Origin: Bacteroidia bacterium | GTDB taxonomy: Bacteria > Bacteroidota > Bacteroidia > Flavobacteriales_D > Cryomorphaceae | Length of the DNA: 64,000 nt | Direction of reading: 5' to 3' | Assembly: GCA_030427905.1 (NCBI GenBank) | Contig: JAUICL010000002.1 | Location: 496,001 to 560,000, forward strand | Made by a program: the position numbers and the translations under genes | Part shown: positions 19,709 through 30,400 of the stretch, one piece after another | Layout: every line of letters starts with the position of its first letter | Numbering within the stretch: the first letter of the stretch is position 1 | Notes under the pieces: generated by a model | Told to the model about the DNA's origin: nothing | The model's input: the letters and a program-made list of their open reading frames with translations, nothing else | The model's database searches: none

Positions 19709-21076
19709 TTACCTGTTCACCGATTCTACTAATCTCCTGTACTGTTCTGGTGCAGGTTTTCTTATTCGCCAGTTGGTGGGGTAGTTGCTAATCAATCTGT
19801 TCTGCTGAACACGCCCTATACCGAGCGAAAAACCTTCAAAAAACACCTGTACTCCTCCTTTGGGCGCCTTGATATCTTGAATGTCTTGTTTTTCCAAAAA
19901 CTTCAAAGCACCAAGTAGGTCTAATTCAATTCTCGGGAAATTTAAAGATAGATTGGTGAGCATGGCAGCCCCATGACCCCATTTTATGTCGCGGTCTTTG
20001 ATCATTCTCCCTAATGGAAACCCCAACATGGTGGTTTTAACTGTTGAGCTGATGTGCTCGATAGTCGCCAACTGATCAATGTTGACTTGAAAACCATTTC
20101 CCTGCCAATCAGCTACCACACCATATCCGTCTGAAATGTTTTTGAATTGACGCATGTCCAAACGCGACTTTGCTTTCTTATTTTTTGAAGGCTTTATTGA
20201 TCCATCTTTTCGAACAGCCGCAATAAAGAAACCTTCACCCTTTGCAATGTGCGGCATAAAACGAAAGGCATTAACTCCCATTCTCTGCACGCGTTTTGCA
20301 CCTAGTTCAGGTACATTTGAAAGGTCTACAGGGATTGCCGATTGCTCATTGGTGAGCCACTCAAGGTTTTCTTCGTTTTCAAATTGGTTGTAGGTGCACG
20401 TGCTGTATATCAATATTCCGCCTGGTTTCAGAGAAGGCCACACATCACTCAGTATTCGCTTCTGTCTTGATGCGCAGAGTTTTACAGAGTCCAAAGACCA
20501 TTGATCGATCGAGTCGGGTTGTTTGCGAAACATGCCTTCGCCAGAGCAAGGAGCATCTACCACCACCAAATCGAAAGCTGGTCCAAGGCTGGCGAATTGC
20601 TTAGGGTCAGCATTCGTCACCATGATACCGGGCTGCCCCCATTTGGTTAAGTTCTCTTCTAAAAGTTTAACTCTGGATTGGATCACTTCATTGGCTACTA
20701 AGAGACTATTTTTGCCGAGTACTTGTCTCAGCAAAGTAGACTTTCCACCAGGAGCAGCGCAAAGGTCAAGTGCCGTAATCGCAGTTTGATCCAACTCAAG
20801 GGCTTTGACCACATTCTCCAGAAACATGGAAGATGCTTCTTGTGGGTAGTAGGCACCGGCGTGAAATGCTGGATCAGAAGTATAGCGGGGTCTTTCGTTC
20901 AAATAATAGCCATGCTCACACCAGGCCACGCGTCCGTCAGCATTCAGAATATGAGCTTTTAATGGGTTAACTCTCAGAGAGATTGGTGGGCTATCGTTCA
21001 GAGCATCAATGAAATCACTCTGCTCAGACTGATCAAGTGACAAGAGCTCTTTGAATGCATCGGGAAGATTCAACAT
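19709..21076 (-). CDS. RsmF-like rRNA cytosine-C5 methyltransferase
   Basis: The 455-residue cytosolic enzyme belongs to the NOL1/NOP2/sun (RsmB/RsmF) family, which transfers a methyl group from SAM to C5 of cytosine in rRNA. The SAM-binding motif DLCAAPGGKSTLLRQ is at about residue 104. The two catalytic cysteines are present in VVDAPCSGEGMF and STCTYNQFENEEN. A C-terminal ~130-residue extension (about 315-455) matches the RNA-binding tail of RsmF-type proteins. It is the first gene of its strand here; the upstream 118 bp are shared with the divergent penicillin acylase gene. The exact target base cannot be told from sequence. Confidence 0.91.
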   Translation of the reverse strand: MLNLPDAFKELLSLDQSEQSDFIDALNDSPPISLRVNPLKAHILNADGRVAWCEHGYYLNERPRYTSDPAFHAGAYYPQEASSMFLENVVKALELDQTAITALDLCAAPGGKSTLLRQVLGKNSLLVANEVIQSRVKLLEENLTKWGQPGIMVTNADPKQFASLGPAFDLVVVDAPCSGEGMFRKQPDSIDQWSLDSVKLCASRQKRILSDVWPSLKPGGILIYSTCTYNQFENEENLEWLTNEQSAIPVDLSNVPELGAKRVQRMGVNAFRFMPHIAKGEGFFIAAVRKDGSIKPSKNKKAKSRLDMRQFKNISDGYGVVADWQGNGFQVNIDQLATIEHISSTVKTTMLGFPLGRMIKDRDIKWGHGAAMLTNLSLNFPRIELDLLGALKFLEKQDIQDIKAPKGGVQVFFEGFSLGIGRVQQNRLISNYPTNWRIRKPAPEQYRRLVESVNR

Positions 21077-21194
21077 GCGACAAATTTAAATCTTCGAACC
21101 CAACAGATGCTCTATTCTGTGGAAAACTGAAAATATCAAACAACGGAAGATAAAAGAGTCTTCTTAATATTGTGGAGTACATGAATGTGCGCCT

Positions 21195-23570
21195 ATGAAA
21201 AATTTCCTGAAGTACGGTTTAATCCTGCTTGTCCTGTTCATTTTTGGAACTTGGATTTATATTGAAAGTCATCAGCCACAACTGCGTGGTAATCTGAAGC
21301 TAAAGAGTGTCGAACAATCAGTTGATGTCTACTTTGATAGTTTCGGCGTTCCCCATATCTACGCTCAAAATTCGAGAGATGCGTATAGAGCTCTTGGCTA
21401 CGTTCACGCCCAAGACAGGCTATTTCAGATGGAATTGATGCGACGGGTAGGTGCAGGTCGCCTTTCCGAGATTTTCGGCGCGGAGCTTCTCGAGGCCGAT
21501 ATGTTTTTTAGAACTCTTGGAGTAAATCGAAAAGCTAAATCTGATGCCGAGGCCTTTGCAAGTGCATCGATGCAAGTGAAGGACGCTGCCAATGCCTACC
21601 TGGAAGGCGTCAATGAGTACATCGAAAATGGAAAACTGCCCATTGAGTTTAAGATTCTAAGATTAAAAGAAGAAACCTATACCATCGAAGATATGTATCT
21701 CATTTCAGGGTATATGGCATACAGTTTTGCCTATGCTCTCCGCACAGACCCTGTGATGGAGAAGATTAACAACAAGTGGGGACATGAATACCTCCGACAA
21801 ATTGGTGTAGAAATGTATCGAGATACGACCCAACGCGTCGATACGTCTTCGGCTGATCAAATGGCCTTCAGCATTTCTGAGCTCTTGGACGAAAAGCTGC
21901 CTGTGCCAGTTTTTCAAGGAAGCAATAGCTGGGTGGTAGGGCCAGAGCGTAGCCTTTCGGGAAAGGTGTTGCTAGCAAACGATCCGCACATCAAGTATGC
22001 TAGTCCTTCAGTTTGGTACGAAGCGCACATGGAGTATCCGGGTTTTAGCTTCTATGGTAATCACTTAGCTGGAATCCCTGTTCCGCTTACCGGACATAGT
22101 CGAAACCACGCATGGGGGTTGACCATGTTTGAAGATGATGATAGCGATTTCTATTATGAAACATGGGCTAGCTCTGACAGTTCATCTACTGTGTACAAAG
22201 ATAGCCTAACTGCTCCTGTGCGACAGCGACCAGAGACTATTAGTTTTGATGGACGAGATACCACATTCATCGTGTATGAGACGGTACACGGTCCGCTTAT
22301 TAATCAGTTTTTGCCGGTACCTTCAGATAAGCCGGTGAGTATGGAATGGAATTACCTCAAACATCCAAATGAGCTCTTAACTGCTTTTTACCAGATGAGC
22401 CACGCATCAAACCTGACTGACTTTCAAAAGGGAGTCATGCGAATTGCTTCTCCTGGACTGAATATTACGTACGGTGATGCGGCAGGTAATATAGCTGGAT
22501 GGTCTGCGAGTAAATTGGTAAAACGACCCAAGCATATCAATGGAAAAACATATCGAGATGGTTCGGAGGCCAAGGACGAAAATCTGGGCTACTATCCATT
22601 TGCCAGAAATCCACATGAGCTCAACCCTGAACGTGGGTACATTGTCTCAGCCAACCAAAAACACGATTCACTCGAAGGGGTGATTTATCCCGGTTACTAT
22701 GCGCCAGATAATCGTTTCGATCGAATTTCTAATTTGCTCGAAGCTATGAACCCAGCTACGCCTGATAGCATGGCTTCCTTACTCAACGACAATACTTCGG
22801 ATGTAGAAAGAGATGTGGCCAGAACAATCGTGATGGCTATGCTGGAAGGAAACATGGTTCCAAGCGATTTTGAGCAGAAGGGGATCGATATTTTGCTGGA
22901 GTGGAGTGGTTCTCATGATGTTGACCAAATAGCTCCTACAATTTATTACAAGGTGCTTCACTACTGCTTGCGCGAAGCGATGGAAGACGAAATGGGATTT
23001 GATGCATTTGATGAGTTTTTGAAATCGCATGCCATGAAAAAGGCTTACCCCATCTTATTCAAAAACGATTCTTCGTTTTGGTGGAACAATGTGCTGACAA
23101 CTGATCAGTTGGAAACTCGATCGCTCATTTTTCGCAAAGCGTTTCAAAAAGGAATGAGCGAGCTTCAAGCCGAACTGGGAACGGATATTGAGTCATGGAC
23201 ATGGGGTAGAGTACACACCCTTAAACATGGTCACCCGCTTGGTAAAGTAGATCTTTTGTCGCAGTGGTTTGACGTAGGTCCATTTCCAGCTCCAGGTGGA
23301 AATGAAACCATCAACAACGCCGGATTTATTTACAATGGCGATGGAGAATACCCAATTACCTATGGGCCTTCTATGCGCACAGTTATCGACTTTGCCGATG
23401 TCTCACATTCGGTTACCATTTTGCCGACGGGTAATAGTGGTAACGTGATGAGTCCGCATTACAAAGATCAGGCTGAAAAGTATGTGCATGGTAAGTTTAG
23501 GGAAATGAAGATGGACGAAACGGAGATCAAGAAGTCGACGAATATACTCCACATCATTCCAGCAAAGTGA
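21195..23570 (+). CDS. Penicillin acylase family N-terminal nucleophile hydrolase
   Basis: The 791-residue protein has an N-terminal hydrophobic signal or anchor (about residues 5-22), so it probably acts in the periplasm. The family autocleaves into alpha and beta chains, freeing a Ser nucleophile: here Ser 243 in the motif QGSNSWVVGP. The beta-chain features LLANDPHI and HSRNHAWGLTM are present. Family members cleave amides such as beta-lactam side chains or acyl-homoserine lactones, but the natural substrate is not readable from sequence. Length and domain order are complete. The next gene, a T9SS cargo, starts 45 bp downstream, and co-transcription is possible. Confidence 0.93.
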   Translation: MKNFLKYGLILLVLFIFGTWIYIESHQPQLRGNLKLKSVEQSVDVYFDSFGVPHIYAQNSRDAYRALGYVHAQDRLFQMELMRRVGAGRLSEIFGAELLEADMFFRTLGVNRKAKSDAEAFASASMQVKDAANAYLEGVNEYIENGKLPIEFKILRLKEETYTIEDMYLISGYMAYSFAYALRTDPVMEKINNKWGHEYLRQIGVEMYRDTTQRVDTSSADQMAFSISELLDEKLPVPVFQGSNSWVVGPERSLSGKVLLANDPHIKYASPSVWYEAHMEYPGFSFYGNHLAGIPVPLTGHSRNHAWGLTMFEDDDSDFYYETWASSDSSSTVYKDSLTAPVRQRPETISFDGRDTTFIVYETVHGPLINQFLPVPSDKPVSMEWNYLKHPNELLTAFYQMSHASNLTDFQKGVMRIASPGLNITYGDAAGNIAGWSASKLVKRPKHINGKTYRDGSEAKDENLGYYPFARNPHELNPERGYIVSANQKHDSLEGVIYPGYYAPDNRFDRISNLLEAMNPATPDSMASLLNDNTSDVERDVARTIVMAMLEGNMVPSDFEQKGIDILLEWSGSHDVDQIAPTIYYKVLHYCLREAMEDEMGFDAFDEFLKSHAMKKAYPILFKNDSSFWWNNVLTTDQLETRSLIFRKAFQKGMSELQAELGTDIESWTWGRVHTLKHGHPLGKVDLLSQWFDVGPFPAPGGNETINNAGFIYNGDGEYPITYGPSMRTVIDFADVSHSVTILPTGNSGNVMSPHYKDQAEKYVHGKFREMKMDETEIKKSTNILHIIPAK

Positions 23571-23615
23571 AACTATTTGAGGTAAAAGGGAGTATGAAAG
23601 GCAAACTCCACAACC

Positions 23616-26282
23616 TTGAACTATCTTCTTACTATATGTGCATGTTTGACCGTTTTGGCTACAAATGCTCAAATGGTAATCCAAAACACCCAGGGCCCCG
23701 AAGAGCTTGTTGATCACGTATTGCTCGGTGAAGGCATTACGGCTGAATCTATCTCCATGAACGGAGTGCAAGGCAATGACGTGTCTATGCAGCTCGGTTA
23801 TTTCAATGCAACCAACTCGAACATTGGGCTAAGCCATGGTATTATCTTGGCTACGGGTGGGGTCAGTGTAGCCGAGAGCCCCAATGATATACCAACTGCA
23901 TTTGTCAATATTCCGGATGAACTAGAGCTCAATGAAGAGCCAGATCTAGAGCAAATCATGAGCCCAGCTGAGCTCAATGATGCGGCGGTTCTTGAATTTG
24001 ACTTTACTGCCAAGGGCGATACACTTCGCTTCCGCTATGTGTTTGCAAGTGAAGAGTACAATGAACACACCTGCACACCTTACAACGATGCTTTTGGATT
24101 CTTTATCTCAGGCCCGGGAATTGTTGGAGATGGTAGCTATGAGAATAACGCAAAGAATGTGGCCCTGGTTCCAGGAACTAACGTGCCAGTAGCCATCAAC
24201 ACCGTAAACCAAGGATTTGCTGGTGAATACGGCTCAAACAATGTTTGTAATGCCATCAGCCCAAACTGGCAAGAGAACAGCGTTTATTTTGTCAATAATG
24301 AAGACAATACAGCCTTAACTGCCACGCAGTTCGATGGATTTACTGTTCCTTTTCTAGTCGAAATCCCTGTAGTTTGTGGGGGCACCTATCATATCAAAAT
24401 TGCTATAGCTGATGCCGTAGATGGCAAAAACGATTCTGCTGTCTTTATCGAAGCGGAAAGTTTTGAAAGTGAAGCACCGTTGGAAGCCAGTCTCGAGCTA
24501 GTGAATCCTCAAGCCGATGGATATGCGATGGAAGGATGTAGCTCCCTGGCAATAGAATTAAATAGGCCAGATAGCTCACACTACAAAACTGTTTACCTCC
24601 GAGCTGGAGGTGCGGATAATCTTGAATCAATTATTCCAGATCTTCCCGACTCAGTGGTGTTTAACCCCATGCAGGGTAGTGTTTTGCTCGATATTCCTGT
24701 CTTACACAATACCGAATTTGAGTCTCTTCGAACAGTAGATATTGAGCTGCTTCAGCTTGATGTTTGCGCCCAAGATACCACCATTATTGATTTGACGTTT
24801 GATCTAATCGATGCCGAGAATTTACTTATTGAGTATCAAAATTCATTTGGTTTAGATTGTGAAGAGTCCGCCCAGATCTCACTTTCAATAGAAGGAGGGC
24901 ATCCGCCGTATCAAGTAAACTGGGAAGGTCCCCAAACGGGTACATCTTTCGAATTTGAATTGGAAGGCGACTCCGAAACATTGGCGGCAGAAGTGCGAGA
25001 TGCATGCGGCGTTCACATAGAGACAGTAGAAATTGAAGTCTACCGAGAAGATTTTGATCCGTTGAATGTAGCGGTAGTCGATGAAGTTTTCTTTAACTGT
25101 GTAGATCTAATAGAATTAGAGCCCGTGGTGAATGGTGGGGAAGGTACATACACGTTTACCTGGCTTCTGGATGACGAGATTGTGTCTACTGAACCCGCTA
25201 TCGCTATTTCAATGACTGAAGAAAACGTGATACAGCTGGAAGTGGCCGATAAATGCGTGCCCGCAGTTTCGAAGAGTATCCAAGTTACGAGTAATATAGA
25301 GCCGCTTGTTGTAAGTCTCGGGCCTGATACCGTTGGTTCCTGTGCGGAGATAATGACCTTGGTTCCCAGCATTTCTGGTGGATTTGGCGCTATGACCTAC
25401 GAATGGCGAAAAAACCAAAACGCCGTGAGTTCAAATTCGACGTTCGGATTCGTTCCAGGTGAAACGTCCATGATAAGCGTTAAGGTTGAAGACCAGTGTG
25501 ATCAGGAAGGTAGTGATGATATGATTGTTTACATGGGAGACCCACCCTTGAACACATCCCTAACTACCGATACTGTTATTTGTCGTGGAGAACCTTTTAT
25601 AATCGAGCCAGAGATTCAAGGTGGCTATGGACAGCTTAGCTATTACTGGAACGGAAGGCTGACAGATCAAGGGCTTTTAACCGATTTTCCTGACGATGAT
25701 CGAACTTATACCCTAGAAGTTCGAGATGAATGCAATAGAGCTATTAGTCATGAGATCAATTTGGAAGTCAGAGAAGTGACGGCACTTTTTGAATTTCTCT
25801 ACGAAGACCCGAATGAAAGATGGATTAGAAATTTATCCACTTTAGACTGCAATTACCTATGGCGTTTTCCAGACCTGAGCGAAAGTGATCAGTTTCAACC
25901 TGTAGTTGATGTGAAATCCATAAATAATGGATATACATGGCTATACGTAGTTGATGATGTGGGGTGTGAATCGGAATATAGACTTAAATTTGAGCCAAGT
26001 ATGCATTTGTATTTACCTAATGCATTTACTCCGGATGGCGATGGATTGAATGACGTTTTCAAAGCAGAAGGAATGTTCATTTCCGAATTTGAAATCGCCA
26101 TTTTCAATCAATGGGGCGACCTAGTTTTTGAGTCGAATGATATTGAGCAGGGATGGAATGGCGAAGATCGAAAAGGCTCATCGCACGCTGGCCAAGACAA
26201 CGTGTACAACTATCGGTACAAGGCCGTTTCGTGGACCGGGGCAATAGAAGAAGGGGTAGGGCGCATAAACCTTCTCCGCTAG
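23616..26282 (+). CDS. T9SS type B cargo with choice-of-anchor L domain
   Basis: The 888-residue protein starts at TTG 23616: a stop codon lies in frame at 23595 and the ATG at 23594 is in another frame. The first 19 residues form a signal peptide (TICACLTVLATNAQ). A choice-of-anchor L domain follows (about 25-280, with FVFASEEYNE-like and DAFGFFISGPG motifs). Next come several Ig/PKD- or SprB-like repeats, each with a Cys and a 'GG-x-G/Y-P/T-Y' turn (about 395-760). The C-terminal ~90 residues are the gliding-motility type sorting domain (PNAFTPDGDGLNDVFK, then FNQWGDLVFES). It is expected to be secreted and cell-surface attached. Adhesion is inferred. Confidence 0.88.
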   Translation: MNYLLTICACLTVLATNAQMVIQNTQGPEELVDHVLLGEGITAESISMNGVQGNDVSMQLGYFNATNSNIGLSHGIILATGGVSVAESPNDIPTAFVNIPDELELNEEPDLEQIMSPAELNDAAVLEFDFTAKGDTLRFRYVFASEEYNEHTCTPYNDAFGFFISGPGIVGDGSYENNAKNVALVPGTNVPVAINTVNQGFAGEYGSNNVCNAISPNWQENSVYFVNNEDNTALTATQFDGFTVPFLVEIPVVCGGTYHIKIAIADAVDGKNDSAVFIEAESFESEAPLEASLELVNPQADGYAMEGCSSLAIELNRPDSSHYKTVYLRAGGADNLESIIPDLPDSVVFNPMQGSVLLDIPVLHNTEFESLRTVDIELLQLDVCAQDTTIIDLTFDLIDAENLLIEYQNSFGLDCEESAQISLSIEGGHPPYQVNWEGPQTGTSFEFELEGDSETLAAEVRDACGVHIETVEIEVYREDFDPLNVAVVDEVFFNCVDLIELEPVVNGGEGTYTFTWLLDDEIVSTEPAIAISMTEENVIQLEVADKCVPAVSKSIQVTSNIEPLVVSLGPDTVGSCAEIMTLVPSISGGFGAMTYEWRKNQNAVSSNSTFGFVPGETSMISVKVEDQCDQEGSDDMIVYMGDPPLNTSLTTDTVICRGEPFIIEPEIQGGYGQLSYYWNGRLTDQGLLTDFPDDDRTYTLEVRDECNRAISHEINLEVREVTALFEFLYEDPNERWIRNLSTLDCNYLWRFPDLSESDQFQPVVDVKSINNGYTWLYVVDDVGCESEYRLKFEPSMHLYLPNAFTPDGDGLNDVFKAEGMFISEFEIAIFNQWGDLVFESNDIEQGWNGEDRKGSSHAGQDNVYNYRYKAVSWTGAIEEGVGRINLLR

Positions 26283-27400
26283 AAGCGATCAGCCACTTCT
26301 TGACCGATTCGAGTCCCCAGGGCAACACCCATTCCCCCCAATCGCACAGCGGTAGTAACTCTCGCAGAAATACTTTTAAGAATCACATCCTTAGACTTGC
26401 CAACTCCCATAATTCCACTCCATCTTTGTTCTATTTCGAATTTCTGGTTTGGAAGGATTACATTTCTGAGCAGTTCTTCCAGGTAGGATTGAATTTTTTG
26501 AGTGGTGACCATCTCCGTCGTTTCTTCCTCGCCGAAAGCGATATGACGTCCACCCCCTAAGAGAATCCGCCCATTTATATTTCGGAAGTAATCAAAGCCT
26601 TTGTGGTGGTGAAATGTCCCCTTCACCTTTAATCCATCAATTGGTGTAGTCACCAGAACTTGTGCTCTGGCTGGACTCACATCTAGATTTGGAATAATTC
26701 TCTTGGTTAATCCGTTGGTGGCAATGATCAGCTGATCTGTGGCCAAATCTCCTTGATCTGTCTGTACAATCACCTTTGATTCGTCTTCTTGCCAAGTTTG
26801 AACCGCGATATTGGTGCGGATTTCAACCCCAGATTTCAACACTTTCCGAATCAAGTTTTTCATCATCAAGCCAGTGTTTATCATGCCTTCGAATCGGTTG
26901 AAGAGCAAGTGTTCAACTCCTTGGAAACCGAATTGAGACATGTTTTGAGAAGGTTCGAAACAACGTGCTCCAACAATATGTTCAAGCATATCATTGATAG
27001 AGACAAGTCGCTCCATACAGGTTTGATAAAATTCGCGTTCCGAACACATAAATAGCTCATATCCACCTGAGTTTTCAAAGCCAATTTCTTTATCGCCAAA
27101 TAGTTTTCTTAGGTCATGAAGACCGTCAACCCGTTGTTTGATCAATTCTAGCGTGCGATTGTCACCCACTTGATCCATATCGTCAAGAATTTCAGAAAGA
27201 CTTCCAAAACAGGCAAAACCAGCGTTTTTGGTGCTGGCACCAGAAGGAAGGATTCCGCGCTCAAGGATGGTGATGTCCGCTTTTGGAAACTTCTGCTTTA
27301 AAAAGTAAGCACTTGTTAAACCGGTAATTCCAGAGCCAATAATTGTGAAATTTTGACGTTTCCAAAAATACATGCGCTCCCAGTAACTTAAATTGTGCAT
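26279..27400 (-). CDS. FAD-dependent oxidoreductase (DAO family)
   Basis: The 373-residue protein is a DadA/glycine-oxidase-type flavoprotein. The dinucleotide motif IIGSGITGLTSAYFL starts near residue 19 and ends with the acidic strand end ILERG. A second FAD contact, LPSGASTKNAGFACFGS, follows. A C-terminal glycine-rich segment (RLGGMGVALGTRIG) closes the FAD fold. The substrate is unknown; it is probably an amine or amino acid. I chose the upstream ATG at 27400 because the N-terminal SYWE segment precedes the FAD motif in related Flavobacteriales proteins. Its stop codon overlaps the convergent T9SS cargo gene by 4 bp (CTAG). Confidence 0.9.
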   Translation of the reverse strand: MHNLSYWERMYFWKRQNFTIIGSGITGLTSAYFLKQKFPKADITILERGILPSGASTKNAGFACFGSLSEILDDMDQVGDNRTLELIKQRVDGLHDLRKLFGDKEIGFENSGGYELFMCSEREFYQTCMERLVSINDMLEHIVGARCFEPSQNMSQFGFQGVEHLLFNRFEGMINTGLMMKNLIRKVLKSGVEIRTNIAVQTWQEDESKVIVQTDQGDLATDQLIIATNGLTKRIIPNLDVSPARAQVLVTTPIDGLKVKGTFHHHKGFDYFRNINGRILLGGGRHIAFGEEETTEMVTTQKIQSYLEELLRNVILPNQKFEIEQRWSGIMGVGKSKDVILKSISARVTTAVRLGGMGVALGTRIGQEVADRF

Positions 27401-27466
27401 TTCGCGTTTAATATCTTGAATGTGGATACCCTCGAAGAAAGGGAATTTCTTCGATATTTGTGGCCG

Positions 27467-30400
27467 ATGTTTGATCGAGGAGAATCAGTAATATCACTGA
27501 GCTTAAAGCTAAGGTGGAGCACCCTTATTGGGATGCTCTTTTTCTGTTTGTGCCTACCGCTCACCACATTAGCGCAGGATGATCTCAACATCCATGGAGT
27601 TATAGCCGACGCCATGACTTCTTCAAAAATAGAAGGTGTTACGGTTACGGTTAAGAAGGACGGTGCCAAACTCGATAGTTATACTACCCGAGCCAATGGT
27701 AAATACGAGTTCTACTTGGATTGTGGAGCGCGTTATGAATTTGTCTTTGCCAAAGAAGGATATGTCGAACGATCGATCATTATCGATTCAAGGAATGTTC
27801 CGGACGAAGTGATTGGAGCGGGGCTCATCATGCCGACAGATATGAGCATGTACGAGATAACTCCAGCCATGGAAGAAATGGACATGTCGGTCTTTGAGCA
27901 GCCTATTGGTAAGGCACAGTACGATGCCACAGAGCAAGACTTGGTTTGGGATTTTGGGCATACTCAGGCTGTAAAAGCCGAAATTTTCGCGTTTATACGC
28001 GAAGCCGAGAAAAGAGAAAAAGAGCTGGAAAAAGAAGCTGCTGCCGCTGACAAGGCTGCGGAAGAAGTCGAAGAGAAGTTCGCCAAGTTCGTGGCTGATG
28101 GAAACACCGACATGAGCAAGCAAAACTACAAGGACGCTGTGCTCAACTACACCGCCGCACTGGATATCAAACCAGATAATGCCGAAGTTAAAGAGAAACT
28201 CGAAGATGCTCAGGCCAAATTTGATGAAGCAGAAAAGGCACGAAAGCTCGATGATGATTTTAATGCGGCTCTCGACGCTGGAGATGGTTTTATGCGTACC
28301 GAGGAATACGAAAAAGCTATCGAGCAATACAACGCGGCACTTGCTTTAAAACCGGGGGAGTCATACCCTACGGAGCAGATCGCTGAAGCCAATCGAATAC
28401 TTGAAGAGCAAGCGGCCAACATGGCCAATCAGGAAAAATTTAATGAACTCATAGCCGAAGGAGACGGGTTGGTTGAAGAGGAAAAGTTTGAAGATGCATT
28501 GGTGCCTTACAAGGCTGCGAAGGATATTTTTCCTGAGAATAGGGAAGTGCAGCGCAAAATTGAAGAAGCAGAAGCAGCCATTGCTGCCATAGCCGAAAAG
28601 GCTGCCAAGCAGGGCGAGTACGACAACTTAATCGCAACTGCTGACGCGGCTTTCCAGGAAGAAAATTACGAAGCGGCGAAAGAGTCCTATAAATTGGCAT
28701 CTCAAGTTTTTGCGGATGAAGCTTATCCCCAAGAACAGATGGCCATTTGCGACGAAAAGATCGCGGAATTAGCGAGTTTGGCTGATCGCCAGCAAAAGTA
28801 CGACGAAGCCATGGCTGAAGCAGAAACGGCCATGAATGCGACAGAATACACCGAAGCGATCAGCGCCTACGAAGAAGCCCTTACGCATATTCCGGATGAT
28901 GAAAAGGCTACTACCCAGCTCGCTGAAGCAAATCGATTGCTTGAAGAACAAAAAGCTTCAATGGCGTTGGATGAGAATTACGACCTGTTGATCAAGGAAG
29001 GTGACGACTTGTTTCAAGACGAAAACTACCTCGAATCAAAGGCAAAGTTTGAAGAAGCCTTGACCTTAAAGGCAGACGAAGCTTACCCAAAAGAACAGAT
29101 TGAGAAGATTGATGCTTTGCTCGTAGAGCTAGAAGCCGAGATGGCTGCTCAAAAAGCCTACGACGATGCTATGGCAGCAGGAAATACAGCATTGGAGACG
29201 CAAGACTTTACCGAAGCAATTGCTCAATTCGAAGCGGCTCTTGCAGTTAAGGAAGGCGATGGTGAAGCCACTGCTAAGCTCGAAGAAGCCATAGGATTGA
29301 AAGAGAAGCAAGACAACGATAAGGCTGCCAATGAAGCTTACCAGGCGTTAATCGATAGCGGAGATGAGTTGTTTGCGAACGGACAATACGAAAAAGCCCG
29401 CGCCGATTACGAACAGGCTCTCGAAGTCAAAAACGAATCTTATCCACGAGATCAAATTGCACTGATAGAAGCTACTTTGGCGCAATTGGCAGATGAAGCT
29501 GCCGAAGCTGAAAGACTTGAGCGTGTGAAAGCGCAGTATGACGCGTACATGGAAGCCGGTGCGGTTGCAATGGAAAGCCAGAAATATGATGATGCAGTCG
29601 CAGCCTACATTTCGGCACTCGAAGCAATACCCGATGACGCTGAGGCTTCGACTAAACTGAATGAAGCCGAAAGTCTGAAGCAAGCAATGATGGACGAAGC
29701 GGCTAAGGATGAGCTCTATGCAGAGCAAATCTTGAAAGCCGATGATCTTTTCGAGCAAAAGCTTTGGAACGAAGCTATGACTGCCTATTCAGATGCGATC
29801 CGCATCAAGCCAGAAGAAGTATATCCGCAAGACCAAATTGCCTTGATCGAAGAAGAAATTGAGAAGGAGCGTTTGGCGAAAGCTGCGGCTGATGAAGCGG
29901 CCCGTGAAGAAATGATCGCCGGCTTAGTTGCTGAAGGAGATGCGCTTCTCGCTGAGAGTCAATATCAGGCAGCACTTGACAAGTACGAAGAAGCCTTCGC
30001 ATTAGACAATTCTAAGTCCGAGATACAGGCGAAGATTGATGAAGTGAATACGCTATTGTTGGCTCATTTGGAAGCGGAAGCCAACAAAGAAGCTTACGCA
30101 CAAGCAATTGCGGATGGTGATGCACAGTTTGCCGACCAGAATTATGAACGCGCCAAATCTTCATTCGAATCTGCTTCGAGCATTTTTCCCGAAGAGACTT
30201 ATCCAAAGGAGAAAATTGCCGAAATCGATCAAATCCTTTTGGCACAGGCCGAAGCTGAAGAAGCAGAGCGACTTCGTAAGCTCAATGCAGAAGTCATGGA
30301 GCTTATCGAAGCGGGTGATAAGCGCATGAGCAAGAAAAAGTACGAGAAGGCACGAGATGAATATGAATCTGCATTGTCATTGGTACCTGAACATCCACTT

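Noticed and set aside
21195..23570. Penicillin acylase read as antibiotic resistance
   Set aside because: The family is broad; nothing in sequence or neighbours shows beta-lactam use.
23594..23710. ATG start for the choice-of-anchor L gene
   Set aside because: Its frame ends in a stop after ~38 codons and differs from the signal-peptide frame; TTG 23616 is used.
27788..28327. 179-residue minus-strand frame opposite the TPR array
   Set aside because: It mirrors the Glu/Ala-rich repeat codons of the real gene and has no independent domain or start context.
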